64,000 bases of DNA from Rodentibacter trehalosifermentans (GTDB lineage Bacteria > Pseudomonadota > Gammaproteobacteria > Enterobacterales > Pasteurellaceae), in contig NZ_MLHL01000006.1 in assembly GCF_002000545.1 (NCBI RefSeq), positions 86,531 to 150,530 on the forward strand. The letters run 5' to 3'. Each line of letters begins with the position of its first letter. Position 1 is the stretch's first letter. The notes below the pieces were generated by a model. It was not told the DNA's origin and made no database searches. It worked only from the letters and a program-made list of their open reading frames with translations. Both the position numbers and the translations under genes were made by a program. Of this stretch, positions 50,539-58,848 are shown in pieces.

Positions 50539-51199
50539 TTTGTGCTTCCCGTAAAAATTTGCCATGTTGAAGATAAATGGTGCGATCTGTGAGTTTGCCG
50601 AGTTCAGGATTATGGGTGACCATTACAATGGTTCTTCCTTGGCGGTTTAATTGTTGTAATAAATCTAAGATCAATGTCTCATTTTTTTCGTCTAAATTCC
50701 CCGTGGGTTCATCGGCGAAAATGACAGGGGGCTGATTGACAAGGGCACGAGCAATGCAAACACGCTGTTGTTCCCCCCCGGAAAGTTGGCTTGGGCGGTG
50801 ATCGATACGATGGCCTAATCCCACTTGTTCTAATACGGCTTTGGCTGCGGCTTCATCAATCACACTGTGGTAATGCTGAGCGAGCATCACATTTTCAAGG
50901 GCGGTTAAATAGGGGATTAAATGGAATTGTTGGAAGACAAGGCCGATTTTTTCTGCCCGAAAATGTTGACGGCCCACTTCATCTAATTGTGCCGCATCAA
51001 TTCCATCTAAGATCACTTTTCCCTCGCTGGCAGTATCTAACCCGGTGAGAATGTTCATCAAGGTGGTTTTTCCCGAGCCGGAGGCACCCATAATGGCAAC
51101 AAATTCCCCTTGCTTAATTTGAATTGTGATATCTTCAAGGGCAGTAACCTGACCAAAGCGTTTGTATAAATGTTTTGTTTCGATAACAAATTGAGTCAT
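50528..51199 (-). CDS. MacB/LolD-type ABC ATPase of the iron-uptake operon
   Basis: A 223-residue ABC ATPase with Walker A (G-A-S-G-S-G-K-T-T) near residue 40, the L-S-G-G-E-Q-Q-R signature near 140, and V-I-F-A-D-E-P-T-G-N-L-D Walker B. It belongs to the LolD/MacB/FtsE group that works with FtsX-like permeases, two of which are encoded just upstream. Such transporters usually act as mechanotransducers rather than as import pumps. It overlaps the thioredoxin gene. Confidence 0.9.
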   Translation of the reverse strand: MTQFVIETKHLYKRFGQVTALEDITIQIKQGEFVAIMGASGSGKTTLMNILTGLDTASEGKVILDGIDAAQLDEVGRQHFRAEKIGLVFQQFHLIPYLTALENVMLAQHYHSVIDEAAAKAVLEQVGLGHRIDHRPSQLSGGEQQRVCIARALVNQPPVIFADEPTGNLDEKNETLILDLLQQLNRQGRTIVMVTHNPELGKLTDRTIYLQHGKFLREAQNER

Positions 51200-51244
51200 A
51201 TTGTTCTCTTTTCTTTTTAGGCTGATATTCGCTATTTACAAGGC

Positions 51245-52378
51245 TTATTCGCCTTTTAATACATTGGCTGTTTGAATACTTAATGCACGGCGTGTTGGAA
51301 TAATGACGGCGATAAAGGCAACCAGTAAGGCGAGCATGACCGTAATCGGGAAAACCGGTAAACGCATATCAATGTAAGATTTAAAAACCGTTAAACCTAA
51401 TATCTGCGCCAGCAAATAACCGAGCATGAATCCCATAAAAATGGCACAAGTGGCGATGATCAGAATTTCTGTGCAGATTTGTTTGATAATATCCGATTGC
51501 TTTGCCCCCAAGGCTTTTTGCAGAGCGAATTCTTTGGCACGTTCACCCACAATCGCAACCAAGGTAGTATTCACACAAAGGGTAGCTAACACTAAAATCA
51601 CCAAAGAAATCAGCCCCATTAATCCTTTTATTTTGTCTAAAATTTGCCCCTCAGAAGCGGAAACTTTACGAATAGGACGGGCGGTAAGCTCGGGATATTG
51701 CTGCATGATTTTTTCCGCAAATTGATCTACTTGCCCCAGTTCATTTTTGACATTAAGTAGGGCATTGTTGGCAAGCCCTTCTTTTTCTAACCAATTTTGT
51801 GCAAAATCAAGATTGACGATGAGCATATTGTCTGTGGCATCACCGGCTTCTACGATAGCTTTAATGGTAAATTGATGTTTTTCTACGGCATTTTTAGAAA
51901 GTTGGAGTTTATCGCCGATTTTTAAATTAAGCCGTTCTGCAAGGGTCTTGCCGATCATGGCATTGCGATCATCAAAATCCACATTAATTGCCGAGCCGCT
52001 AATTTGCCAATAGGGCGCTAAAACCCGCATATCGGCAAAACGAACGCCCATAATGACAATTTTTTCCAATTCGCTGCGTGTGACACCATAAAGATAGGGG
52101 CTGGCAGCGGTGATTAAGCCTTGTGGGGCTTGTTGTAAAATATCATCAATTTGGCTTACCGAAATCATTTCGCCTTTTGTAGAGCCGATATAGAAATTAG
52201 CACCAAAGGTACGGAGTTCTTGGCTCATTTTGGTGTTAATGTCGAAATATACCGCCGCCATCGCGGTAACAATGCTTGCGCCCACAGTTAATGCGGAGAA
52301 AATAATCATCACCCGTTGTAAACGCAGGCGCAGTGCACGGAAAATTAATCGCCAAAACATATTTTTATTGTCTGCCAT
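51245..52378 (-). CDS. FtsX/MacB-like permease, second of the pair
   Basis: A 377-residue membrane protein with one N-terminal membrane segment (about 22-42), a periplasmic MacB-type core domain, and three C-terminal segments (about 255-280, 305-330, 345-365). E-F-A-L-Q-K-A-L-G-A-K near residue 285 is the permease coupling motif. ATG 52378 follows GAGGTG and overlaps the preceding stop by 14 bases. Matches the position of the second permease of the Campylobacter p19 cluster. Confidence 0.88.
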   Translation of the reverse strand: MADNKNMFWRLIFRALRLRLQRVMIIFSALTVGASIVTAMAAVYFDINTKMSQELRTFGANFYIGSTKGEMISVSQIDDILQQAPQGLITAASPYLYGVTRSELEKIVIMGVRFADMRVLAPYWQISGSAINVDFDDRNAMIGKTLAERLNLKIGDKLQLSKNAVEKHQFTIKAIVEAGDATDNMLIVNLDFAQNWLEKEGLANNALLNVKNELGQVDQFAEKIMQQYPELTARPIRKVSASEGQILDKIKGLMGLISLVILVLATLCVNTTLVAIVGERAKEFALQKALGAKQSDIIKQICTEILIIATCAIFMGFMLGYLLAQILGLTVFKSYIDMRLPVFPITVMLALLVAFIAVIIPTRRALSIQTANVLKGE

Positions 52379-53696
52379 AAAGCACCTCAACAGGATAAAG
52401 TTTGGCAATGCGATGAGCCGGGAACCAAGTGCCTATGAGGGCAATGAGGATTGAAAGCATAAGCACGCAAGGAATGACGATCCAAGCAAAACTCAGCGGT
52501 GCACCGAAAAGGGTTGTGCCAATAAATTTGGCGAGTCCCCAACCGGCTAAACAGCCTAATATACCGCCAATCAATGCACTTAATAAGGCTTCGCAATAAA
52601 ACAATAGCATGATTTGCCACGGGTAAGCCCCCAAGGCTTTCATTAAACCGATTTCTTTGCTGCGTTCAATGATGCTTGAACTCATCAGTGAAGCAATACC
52701 CATGGCCGCTGCAATGACCGCTGCCAAAGTGACCACCGAAAGTAATAATTGGATTTTGCTGATCACCACCCCTTCCGAGGCGGCGACTTGCCAAATTGGG
52801 CGTACAATGGCACCGGAAACGGCTTCTTCCAGTTGATGAGAGATGGAAGACACATAGGCTGTGCAATACCAGCGATCATATTCTTCTGCATCAAGGGCAT
52901 CGGTATTGGCTCGAGCCTTACGGGAAAGGGCATTTTCCGGCACGGTCAGTGCAGACACTTTCACTGATTGCACTTTGCCTTCTACGCCTAATAAGGCTTG
53001 GGCTGCACTTAACGGCATCACAATTTGATTATCTTCCATGCCACCGGTGGTTAAAATACCTTGAATTTTGACCGCACTTTGAGCGGAAAAATCCTTTTCT
53101 TGATAGTTTAAATAAAGGATATCACCTATTTCCCAGTGGTTCACCTTGGCAAGTTGCCGGCCTACAAGGACGGGAATGGTCTCACCGAAATCGTCATTTT
53201 CATCATTCACCCAATTACCTTGCACTTGCCAATAGGGGCTGATAATACGTTGCCCGGTGTGATAATCCTCTTCATCGGGAATCGCTATTTGATGATCGAA
53301 AAATGTCCCTAAAATGCTGACAGAGAGGGAAAGTGCGGTGTTTTTTTCCGCTGTTTTGGAAGCATTGACTTTCGCCGTTAATTGAGGGGCAAAGCCGACA
53401 ATATTATTCCGCCAGAAAATATCTTTGATATTTGGGAGTTCTTTTTCATCAATAAAATCTTGACCGGAAAGGGAAATATTGGCATTGAGTTCATCGGGTA
53501 ATGCGGCGTTGCTTGCCGGCTCAATCAAAATGTTTGCACCATAAGATTTCAGTTCTTTCGCCATTTTATCGCCGATATCAATGGAAACGGCAAGCAAGGC
53601 AGAAACCAACCCTGCGGCTAAAAAAAGGGTGACAATGGCAAGTAATTTCCGTTTGAGGCCAAAACGCCAAGATTGAAATAACATTCTTGCTAACAT
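52365..53696 (-). CDS. FtsX/MacB-like permease, first of the pair
   Basis: A 443-residue membrane protein with the same plan: N-terminal membrane segment (about 15-35), long periplasmic domain, three C-terminal segments, and the E-I-G-L-M-K-A-L-G-A coupling motif near residue 345. The periplasmic domain is longer than in its partner. It starts two bases before the end of the DUF2318 gene region (stop at 53699), showing tight operon packing. The two permeases likely form a heterodimer with the ATPase. Confidence 0.88.
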   Translation of the reverse strand: MLARMLFQSWRFGLKRKLLAIVTLFLAAGLVSALLAVSIDIGDKMAKELKSYGANILIEPASNAALPDELNANISLSGQDFIDEKELPNIKDIFWRNNIVGFAPQLTAKVNASKTAEKNTALSLSVSILGTFFDHQIAIPDEEDYHTGQRIISPYWQVQGNWVNDENDDFGETIPVLVGRQLAKVNHWEIGDILYLNYQEKDFSAQSAVKIQGILTTGGMEDNQIVMPLSAAQALLGVEGKVQSVKVSALTVPENALSRKARANTDALDAEEYDRWYCTAYVSSISHQLEEAVSGAIVRPIWQVAASEGVVISKIQLLLSVVTLAAVIAAAMGIASLMSSSIIERSKEIGLMKALGAYPWQIMLLFYCEALLSALIGGILGCLAGWGLAKFIGTTLFGAPLSFAWIVIPCVLMLSILIALIGTWFPAHRIAKLYPVEVLYGRQ

Positions 53697-53698
53697 TA

Positions 53699-55105
53699 TT
53701 ATTCCTCTTGTTCATTTCCACGGTTTAAATATTTTTCAGGCTGATTGCGGAACTGTTCGAGATTTTCTTCATTTTCAAAGAAATAAGTACGGTTCTCAAC
53801 GCTGTATTTATACTCCGTTTGGGTGTTCTTTAATGTTTTACCACTAATGGGATCCTGCACTTCAATTTCTACAATGGTACTGAATAAATTAAGTCCGTCT
53901 TCTAATGAGGTGCGGGGAATAATGAGCGCATTGTTGGTTTGTTGCCAATTTTCAATCGGCACGGGATTGCATCCCCCCGGTTTGCCAATGGACGGAATAA
54001 ACATATGCACCCCACAGCCGACACAGACCACTTGATTGCCTTGCATCACATAACCTTGATCGCCACATAATAAGCAGGCATCAAAAACGGCGGCAAGACT
54101 GAGTTTAGCCGGCTGACGATTAATAATAAAAAAGCGTACGGCTTTGCCATCATCGGCAATCCAAACAAAGCGGTGGAGTTTACCGTCTTTCACTTGCTCA
54201 ATCGGAATATGTACTTGCTGGGCTTGATCCAAGGTTACCGGTGTGGCTTCAGACAGCTGCGGAGGACGGGAGGCAACTTGCTGCCAATAAATCTGCGCAG
54301 TTGCGATAAGCAACATTACCACGATCCCCCAATGAATAAGGCGTTTTGAGGTTTGCACCAAGGCCAATTTTTTTCGTTTTTCAATAGGATCTTGCTCAAT
54401 TTGGGCGTGTAACTTACGTTTAAGATGTGTTTGAAAGATAAAAATGCCTAAATTGACGAATATCACCGCAAGACAGAGGGGATTAAGCCAACCGGTGATC
54501 GCTCCTGATTTTGCCACAAAGCTTAACCGAAGCTTGGTGAGATCGATGATTTGTAATTTCATCAAAATAAGGAAAAGTTCGCCTACAAGCGGTATCACTA
54601 AGGCAAACCAAAGTAGAAATGTCAGCGCAAAAAGTGCGGTGGATTTTCCCGTTGTTTTTTGTTGTTGCTTCACTAAAAAGTAAATCCACATTGCAACGGC
54701 AAAACATAAAATGACCCCGAAAATGACGGCACTGAGATTTAAAATAAAGTCTGTATTAATAATATCTGTATTGGTGAGGGCGGTGATATTGGGATCTTTC
54801 GCCCAAGTTATACCTGCAATCAACATAAAGATAAATTGCCAAGCTAAGCGCAATTTAGGAAAGTTTACCCGCTGACTGAGGGCAAAGCATAAGAATGCAG
54901 TGAGAAAAAAAAGCGTCAGGCTCAGATTGACGATTTGACTATTAGGCAAGCCAAAACGCAGTGCCACACCACTTATTAACCCCAAAAGACTTAGCCAAAT
55001 GATCGTTTTTGCCGCCGGTGCTGTCGGTTTTATTGCCCAAGAGGCACCGAGTAAAATGGAAAGAGGCAAGAGTGATTGAAGCAGAAAAACGAAAAAGTAA
55101 GTCAT
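53699..55105 (-). CDS. DUF2318 membrane protein with Cys-rich metal domain
   Basis: A 468-residue protein: about eight to ten membrane segments in the first 280 residues, then a periplasmic DUF2318 domain with C-L-L-C-G-D near residue 345, V-C-V-G-C-G near 362 and a later G-G-C-N-P. The cysteine pairs suit an Fe-S cluster or metal site, and proteins of this family (FtrD-like, Cj1660-like) occur in P19/FTR1 iron clusters as redox partners. It lies between the P19 gene and the permeases; a stable hairpin separates it from P19. Confidence 0.85.
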   Translation of the reverse strand: MTYFFVFLLQSLLPLSILLGASWAIKPTAPAAKTIIWLSLLGLISGVALRFGLPNSQIVNLSLTLFFLTAFLCFALSQRVNFPKLRLAWQFIFMLIAGITWAKDPNITALTNTDIINTDFILNLSAVIFGVILCFAVAMWIYFLVKQQQKTTGKSTALFALTFLLWFALVIPLVGELFLILMKLQIIDLTKLRLSFVAKSGAITGWLNPLCLAVIFVNLGIFIFQTHLKRKLHAQIEQDPIEKRKKLALVQTSKRLIHWGIVVMLLIATAQIYWQQVASRPPQLSEATPVTLDQAQQVHIPIEQVKDGKLHRFVWIADDGKAVRFFIINRQPAKLSLAAVFDACLLCGDQGYVMQGNQVVCVGCGVHMFIPSIGKPGGCNPVPIENWQQTNNALIIPRTSLEDGLNLFSTIVEIEVQDPISGKTLKNTQTEYKYSVENRTYFFENEENLEQFRNQPEKYLNRGNEQEE

Positions 55106-55176
55106 AAGTTAAAAAATATCATGGTGACAAAATCGGTTGGCACAATAGATTGTTTTGTGACATAGATGTATCAATT

Positions 55177-55205
55177 TGTGCGTGAATATCCGCTATTCAC
55201 GCACA
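55177..55205. promoter_or_regulatory. Intra-operon hairpin between P19 and DUF2318 genes
   Basis: TGTGCGTGAATA (55177-55188) and TATTCACGCACA (55194-55205) form a perfect 12-bp stem with a five-base loop, 12 bases past the P19 stop. No T run follows, so it may stabilise the upstream message or partly reduce downstream expression. Confidence 0.6.
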
Positions 55206-55216
55206 TTGTAAAACAG

Positions 55217-55735
55217 TTATTTAATACCCGTGAATTTGAATTCATAGCTCACATCAAAAGGTTTCCACCAACGGCCTACGCCGGTTTCGCCATCAGTATG
55301 ACGGTGTAAACCTGCTTTTGATGGCGGATCGATATGATAGGTTAATTTATAGTTACCTACACCCATCATTTTGACGTTTGCCCCGTAATGTGGGCCGTCA
55401 CCTGCTACCATTGGCATAAAGGTGCCTTCTTGTTTTTCGCCGGTATCGGTATTCACTAAGGTGTAATTAATGGTGAGATAAGGCATCCATTCGCCATCGC
55501 CAAAGCCATTTTTATTGCCTTTTACGGCGTGAATATCCGCTTCTAAGTGAATGTCCGATTTGGCTGCCGGTAAGCCCATACCACGGGGTTCCATATCAAT
55601 AGGTTTGAGATAAACGGCAGCAATTTCCATATCATTCATTGTTACGGCTTCGCCGATTGGGTATTCGGTAAAGGCTTGTGCGCTTGCGGCGAATAAACCT
55701 GCTGCGAGGGTTGTCGCAATGAGTGCTTTTTTCAT
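55217..55735 (-). CDS. P19/FetP-like periplasmic iron-binding protein
   Basis: A 172-residue exported protein with a signal peptide ending A-Q-A near residue 21. The mature part has the P19/Tpd features: E-Y-P-I-G, then Y-L-K-P-I-D-M-E-P-R-G-M-G, H-L-E-A-D-I-H-A near residue 65, G-P-H-Y-G-A-N-V near 112 and H-R-H-T near 145, which provide the His/Met/Glu copper and iron sites. It passes ferrous or ferric iron to the FTR1 permease encoded immediately upstream. Usual length for the family. Confidence 0.92.
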   Translation of the reverse strand: MKKALIATTLAAGLFAASAQAFTEYPIGEAVTMNDMEIAAVYLKPIDMEPRGMGLPAAKSDIHLEADIHAVKGNKNGFGDGEWMPYLTINYTLVNTDTGEKQEGTFMPMVAGDGPHYGANVKMMGVGNYKLTYHIDPPSKAGLHRHTDGETGVGRWWKPFDVSYEFKFTGIK

Positions 55736-55753
55736 ATTAAGATCTCCTAAGAT

Positions 55754-57655
55754 TTAACGTAAAGCTGCTTTTTTGCTTTGGTATTTCATAACCGCAAAGG
55801 CAAAAAGTGCAGCGATGATTAAAATGCCTTGTGGAACGAGTGTTTCAACATAAGGGTAAACGCCCAACCAAGCAATTTCCGGTATGCCGTTAATTAGGGT
55901 TGGCTCAAATAATTTTCCTTCGATCAATTCCAAGACGGATTTTCCGGCAAAAACAAAGGCCATCATATACATAAAGGTGCCGGTGAACATAAAAAACGGT
56001 TTAAGCGGAAGTCTTACCACGCTATATCGCATAATGAAGTAACAAATAGCCAGTAGGATAACGCCCACCACAAAACCCGCAAAAAGATAAACTAAACCGA
56101 CCGCACTTTTGGCATCGCTTGCTAAGGCATAATAGAATAAAACGGTTTCCGCCCCCTCACGATAAACCGCTAGAAAGCTGGTGAACCATAGGCTGGCTAA
56201 AGAGCCTGCTGTTAACGCGGTGGAGAGCTTACCTTCTAAATAGCGTTTCCAATTTTGCGCTTCCACTTTTGAAAGGAGCCAGTAACTCATCATAAAAAGC
56301 ATGACGACGGCAATCATCATGGTGAAGCCTTCCAATAATTCCCGATGTTGACCGGCGTTTTCAAAAATCAATTGGAAAATAAATGCGGTGATGACACTTG
56401 CCCCCAACGCAACATAAACCGACTGGCGGATTATCGATAATTTGTCTTGATGACCATTTTTGACGAGATAGGCCACAATCGCGGCGACAATAAGTAAGGC
56501 TTCCAAGCCTTCGCGTAGAATAATTAATAGGCTGTATAAGAATAAGGACCAATCGCTTTGTTCTGTGCCCTGTAACATACCGACAGCTTTGGATAAGTTT
56601 TGGGCGAGCCCTTCAGCTTGAGCCGTTAATTTGTCCCCTTGATTGGCTTTCATTAGGCTGACCATTCGGGTGAAATAGCCTTCAATCTCTGCTTTGAAAT
56701 TGCTATCACGGGAGCCGATTCTATTTTCCATTCCACTGTTCTCAAATACATCAAAATAGGTGTCTTGTACCGAAAGAATGGCTTTTTTCTGTTCGCCTTT
56801 TTCATAAAGGGAAATGGCTTGTTGAATTCCTTGGTTCACCTGTTCGGCAATTTTCTGCCAATCTTGTTGCGCATTTTCCACAGATTGTGTTGAGTTATCC
56901 GATTGATTTTGTTCTTCACGAGTTGCCGGTAGCGCCGGTAATAAGGCTTCAAGATCTTGCAAAAGATTGGTGCTTTGATAAGCAATTTCCGTCATTTGAT
57001 CCGTTTGCTCGCTTAGACGAATTAAATTGTAAAATTGTTGGTTGATAGCGGCGGATTGTTCGGAAGAGCGGTGAGTTCGCACTGCCATTTCCATTTCTGA
57101 GTTTTTATAGCCGTCATATTGCGCTTGTTGGAAAGATTGTTTGGCTTTGGCAAAATTGCCTTTCTCATAAGCCTCAATGGCTTGTGCCACGAGATCATCG
57201 ATGGTTTTAAAGCTTTGTTGCCAATAAAGCAAAATTTGATCATTTTGATAGACATTGTGTTGCCCGTCTGCATTGAGTTGATGACCTTCAGCCAGTGCAG
57301 GTAAGACCTCTTGTAAGGCTTGTTTTAGCCCATTAATTTTGGTTTGAATTTCATCAAGGGATTTTCCTTCGCCAATCATCTTACGGATTTCACCAAAAGT
57401 GGCTTCCATTTGATAGCTTTTTTGTGCCGAAAAATTAATGCGGATAGGGCCTTCTAAATTCTCAAAAACTTCAAAATACGCCATTTGCACTTCCGTGCGG
57501 GCATCATCAGGATTATTTTGTTGAAGAAGTGTGGCGGTTTTATCTAACCGTTCAGTAATATCGCTTACCCATTGTTGATAATTATCTTGTGCAAAAGTGA
57601 TTTGGGAAAAGAGAAATGTGAGTAATAGTACACTACAACGTAGGATACGCAGCAT
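55754..57655 (-). CDS. FTR1-family iron permease with long periplasmic N-terminal domain
   Basis: A 633-residue protein: signal peptide (M-L-R-I-L-R, cleavage after F-A near residue 23), a helical periplasmic region to about 360, then seven membrane segments. The iron-binding R-E-G-L-E motif is near residue 386 and the second R-E-G-A-E near 505. ATG 57655 is chosen for GGAG six bases upstream rather than an ATG six codons earlier. With P19, DUF2318, two permeases, an ABC ATPase and a thioredoxin it forms the same order as the Campylobacter jejuni p19 cluster. Confidence 0.92.
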   Translation of the reverse strand: MLRILRCSVLLLTFLFSQITFAQDNYQQWVSDITERLDKTATLLQQNNPDDARTEVQMAYFEVFENLEGPIRINFSAQKSYQMEATFGEIRKMIGEGKSLDEIQTKINGLKQALQEVLPALAEGHQLNADGQHNVYQNDQILLYWQQSFKTIDDLVAQAIEAYEKGNFAKAKQSFQQAQYDGYKNSEMEMAVRTHRSSEQSAAINQQFYNLIRLSEQTDQMTEIAYQSTNLLQDLEALLPALPATREEQNQSDNSTQSVENAQQDWQKIAEQVNQGIQQAISLYEKGEQKKAILSVQDTYFDVFENSGMENRIGSRDSNFKAEIEGYFTRMVSLMKANQGDKLTAQAEGLAQNLSKAVGMLQGTEQSDWSLFLYSLLIILREGLEALLIVAAIVAYLVKNGHQDKLSIIRQSVYVALGASVITAFIFQLIFENAGQHRELLEGFTMMIAVVMLFMMSYWLLSKVEAQNWKRYLEGKLSTALTAGSLASLWFTSFLAVYREGAETVLFYYALASDAKSAVGLVYLFAGFVVGVILLAICYFIMRYSVVRLPLKPFFMFTGTFMYMMAFVFAGKSVLELIEGKLFEPTLINGIPEIAWLGVYPYVETLVPQGILIIAALFAFAVMKYQSKKAALR

Positions 57656-57677
57656 TGAAATCTCCAAATGCAATCTA

Positions 57678-57712
57678 TTCTTATTTGAGGTTGTATTATC
57701 CTTAAATAAGAA
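57678..57712. promoter_or_regulatory. Inverted repeat upstream of the iron operon
   Basis: TTCTTATTT (57678-57686) and AAATAAGAA (57704-57712) are perfect inverted repeats 23-57 bases above the FTR1 start. A Fur or other metal regulator site would be expected here, but the arms do not match the Fur consensus well. Confidence 0.4.
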
Positions 57713-57782
57713 AAAATCTCAACAGAGACTTTCCTATTTTGTGATGTAGGTCAAGTTTTGTGAAAAGAAATAAAAAAGGAAA

Positions 57783-57815
57783 TGCGGTTAAAAAATCGGG
57801 TGTTTTCTAACCGCA
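57783..57815. terminator. Uptake-signal hairpin after the zinc-ribbon gene
   Basis: TGCGGTTA (57783-57790) pairs with TAACCGCA (57808-57815) and belongs to two opposed uptake signals, one imperfect. It lies 31 bases below the zinc-ribbon stop. Confidence 0.6.
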
Positions 57816-57845
57816 CTTTAGACATTAGAAATGTGATGTTTTTGC

Positions 57846-58031
57846 CTAAAACAGCGATCTTAATTTTTCCCAAAAAGAATTTGTTTGGCTCTCTTTCAGT
57901 ACGATTTCACCAGCGCATTTAGGACAACATTCGGGGGAAGGCAAAAGCACATCACTTTTTTGCAGGAACGAATCTCTCCATTCACATTTTTTGCAAGCCC
58001 ATTGCATTGGTTTTTGAAATGGCACCGGCAT
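57846..58031 (-). CDS. Small zinc-ribbon protein
   Basis: A 61-residue protein with two Cys pairs, W-A-C-K-K-C near residue 16 and E-C-C-P-K-C near 37, forming a rubredoxin-like zinc ribbon. ATG 58031 follows GAGGT; the frame extends upstream into the preceding gene's end. It follows the HEPN gene on the same strand by 16 bases. Small zinc ribbons next to HEPN proteins may help nucleic-acid or protein binding; no function is shown. Confidence 0.7.
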   Translation of the reverse strand: MPVPFQKPMQWACKKCEWRDSFLQKSDVLLPSPECCPKCAGEIVLKESQTNSFWEKLRSLF

Positions 58032-58047
58032 TTTTACCTCCTGAATT

Positions 58048-58713
58048 TTAATTGGCGACAACGGGATAATAGGGTTTTCCCCAGTTTATTTCCTGATGAT
58101 TTTCCATCATAATTTGCAACATTTCAGAGATAAGCAAAGACAACACACGGCAACCGTCTTTTAATTGCGCGCGGTTTGCACTGCTATTGTAGGTAGCCCC
58201 ACCGTGCAAAATTTGATTACGCAAGGTATATAAACAAGAAAAAATCACCTCTAAAATATATTGGGTTTTTCCTTTCTCTAATGCGGAATAGGCTTTTTCT
58301 TTACTTCTTTCAAAGGCAAGCTGAAATTCTTTTTCTGAAATTTTGCCATTGTGATAATCCCAAAATGGTTGATAAACAAATTGATTTTTGATGAGTAAGC
58401 GGATGGATTGGGAAAATTTATTCCACACTAAATCATAAATACGTTTTTCTTTATCACAGTGACAAATTAAATTTAAAAATAGATTAAATGTACTACGATC
58501 GCCTATATTAACATTAATTTCTCTGGCATAGGCCGAATTAAATGAGATCCATAATGCAATAAATTGTGTATCAAAATCATCGGATGCTTCCGCATTTTCA
58601 GATTTTTCTAACCAACTAATTGCACGGTGAATCCGTAAGCGAAAATCTTCAGAATATCCATCAATATCCCGATGTTCACGGAAATAGGTTTTTAGGGTTT
58701 GGGAGGTTATCAT
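58048..58713 (-). CDS. HEPN-like protein (putative RNase)
   Basis: A 221-residue helical protein. The L-R-N-Q-I-L-H-G-G segment near residue 172 fits the HEPN R-x(4-6)-H catalytic motif (R-N-Q-I-L-H), located in the last third as in MAE_28990/Apea-type HEPN proteins. The early F-I-A-L-W-I-S-F-N-S-A-Y segment near 53 is a common feature of these large HEPN proteins. It lies 135 bases downstream of the dynamin-like pair, same strand. HEPN RNases are common effectors in defence and toxin systems; the role here is inferred. Confidence 0.65.
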   Translation of the reverse strand: MITSQTLKTYFREHRDIDGYSEDFRLRIHRAISWLEKSENAEASDDFDTQFIALWISFNSAYAREINVNIGDRSTFNLFLNLICHCDKEKRIYDLVWNKFSQSIRLLIKNQFVYQPFWDYHNGKISEKEFQLAFERSKEKAYSALEKGKTQYILEVIFSCLYTLRNQILHGGATYNSSANRAQLKDGCRVLSLLISEMLQIMMENHQEINWGKPYYPVVAN

Positions 58714-58848
58714 AATAACTCCTTGAATTTTAAAATAAAAAATAATTGTTTAATTTCTATTTAGATCGGCTTTAATTCTTCTATTCTAAGTGGGGAACGC
58801 TTAGTTTTTAGAGAAGCAGCTCTTTTACGACTAAAGATTCCACAGCAG

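Noticed and set aside
57674..57845. Fur box for the iron operon
   Set aside because: The dyad at 57678-57712 does not match the Fur consensus well; only listed as an unnamed repeat.
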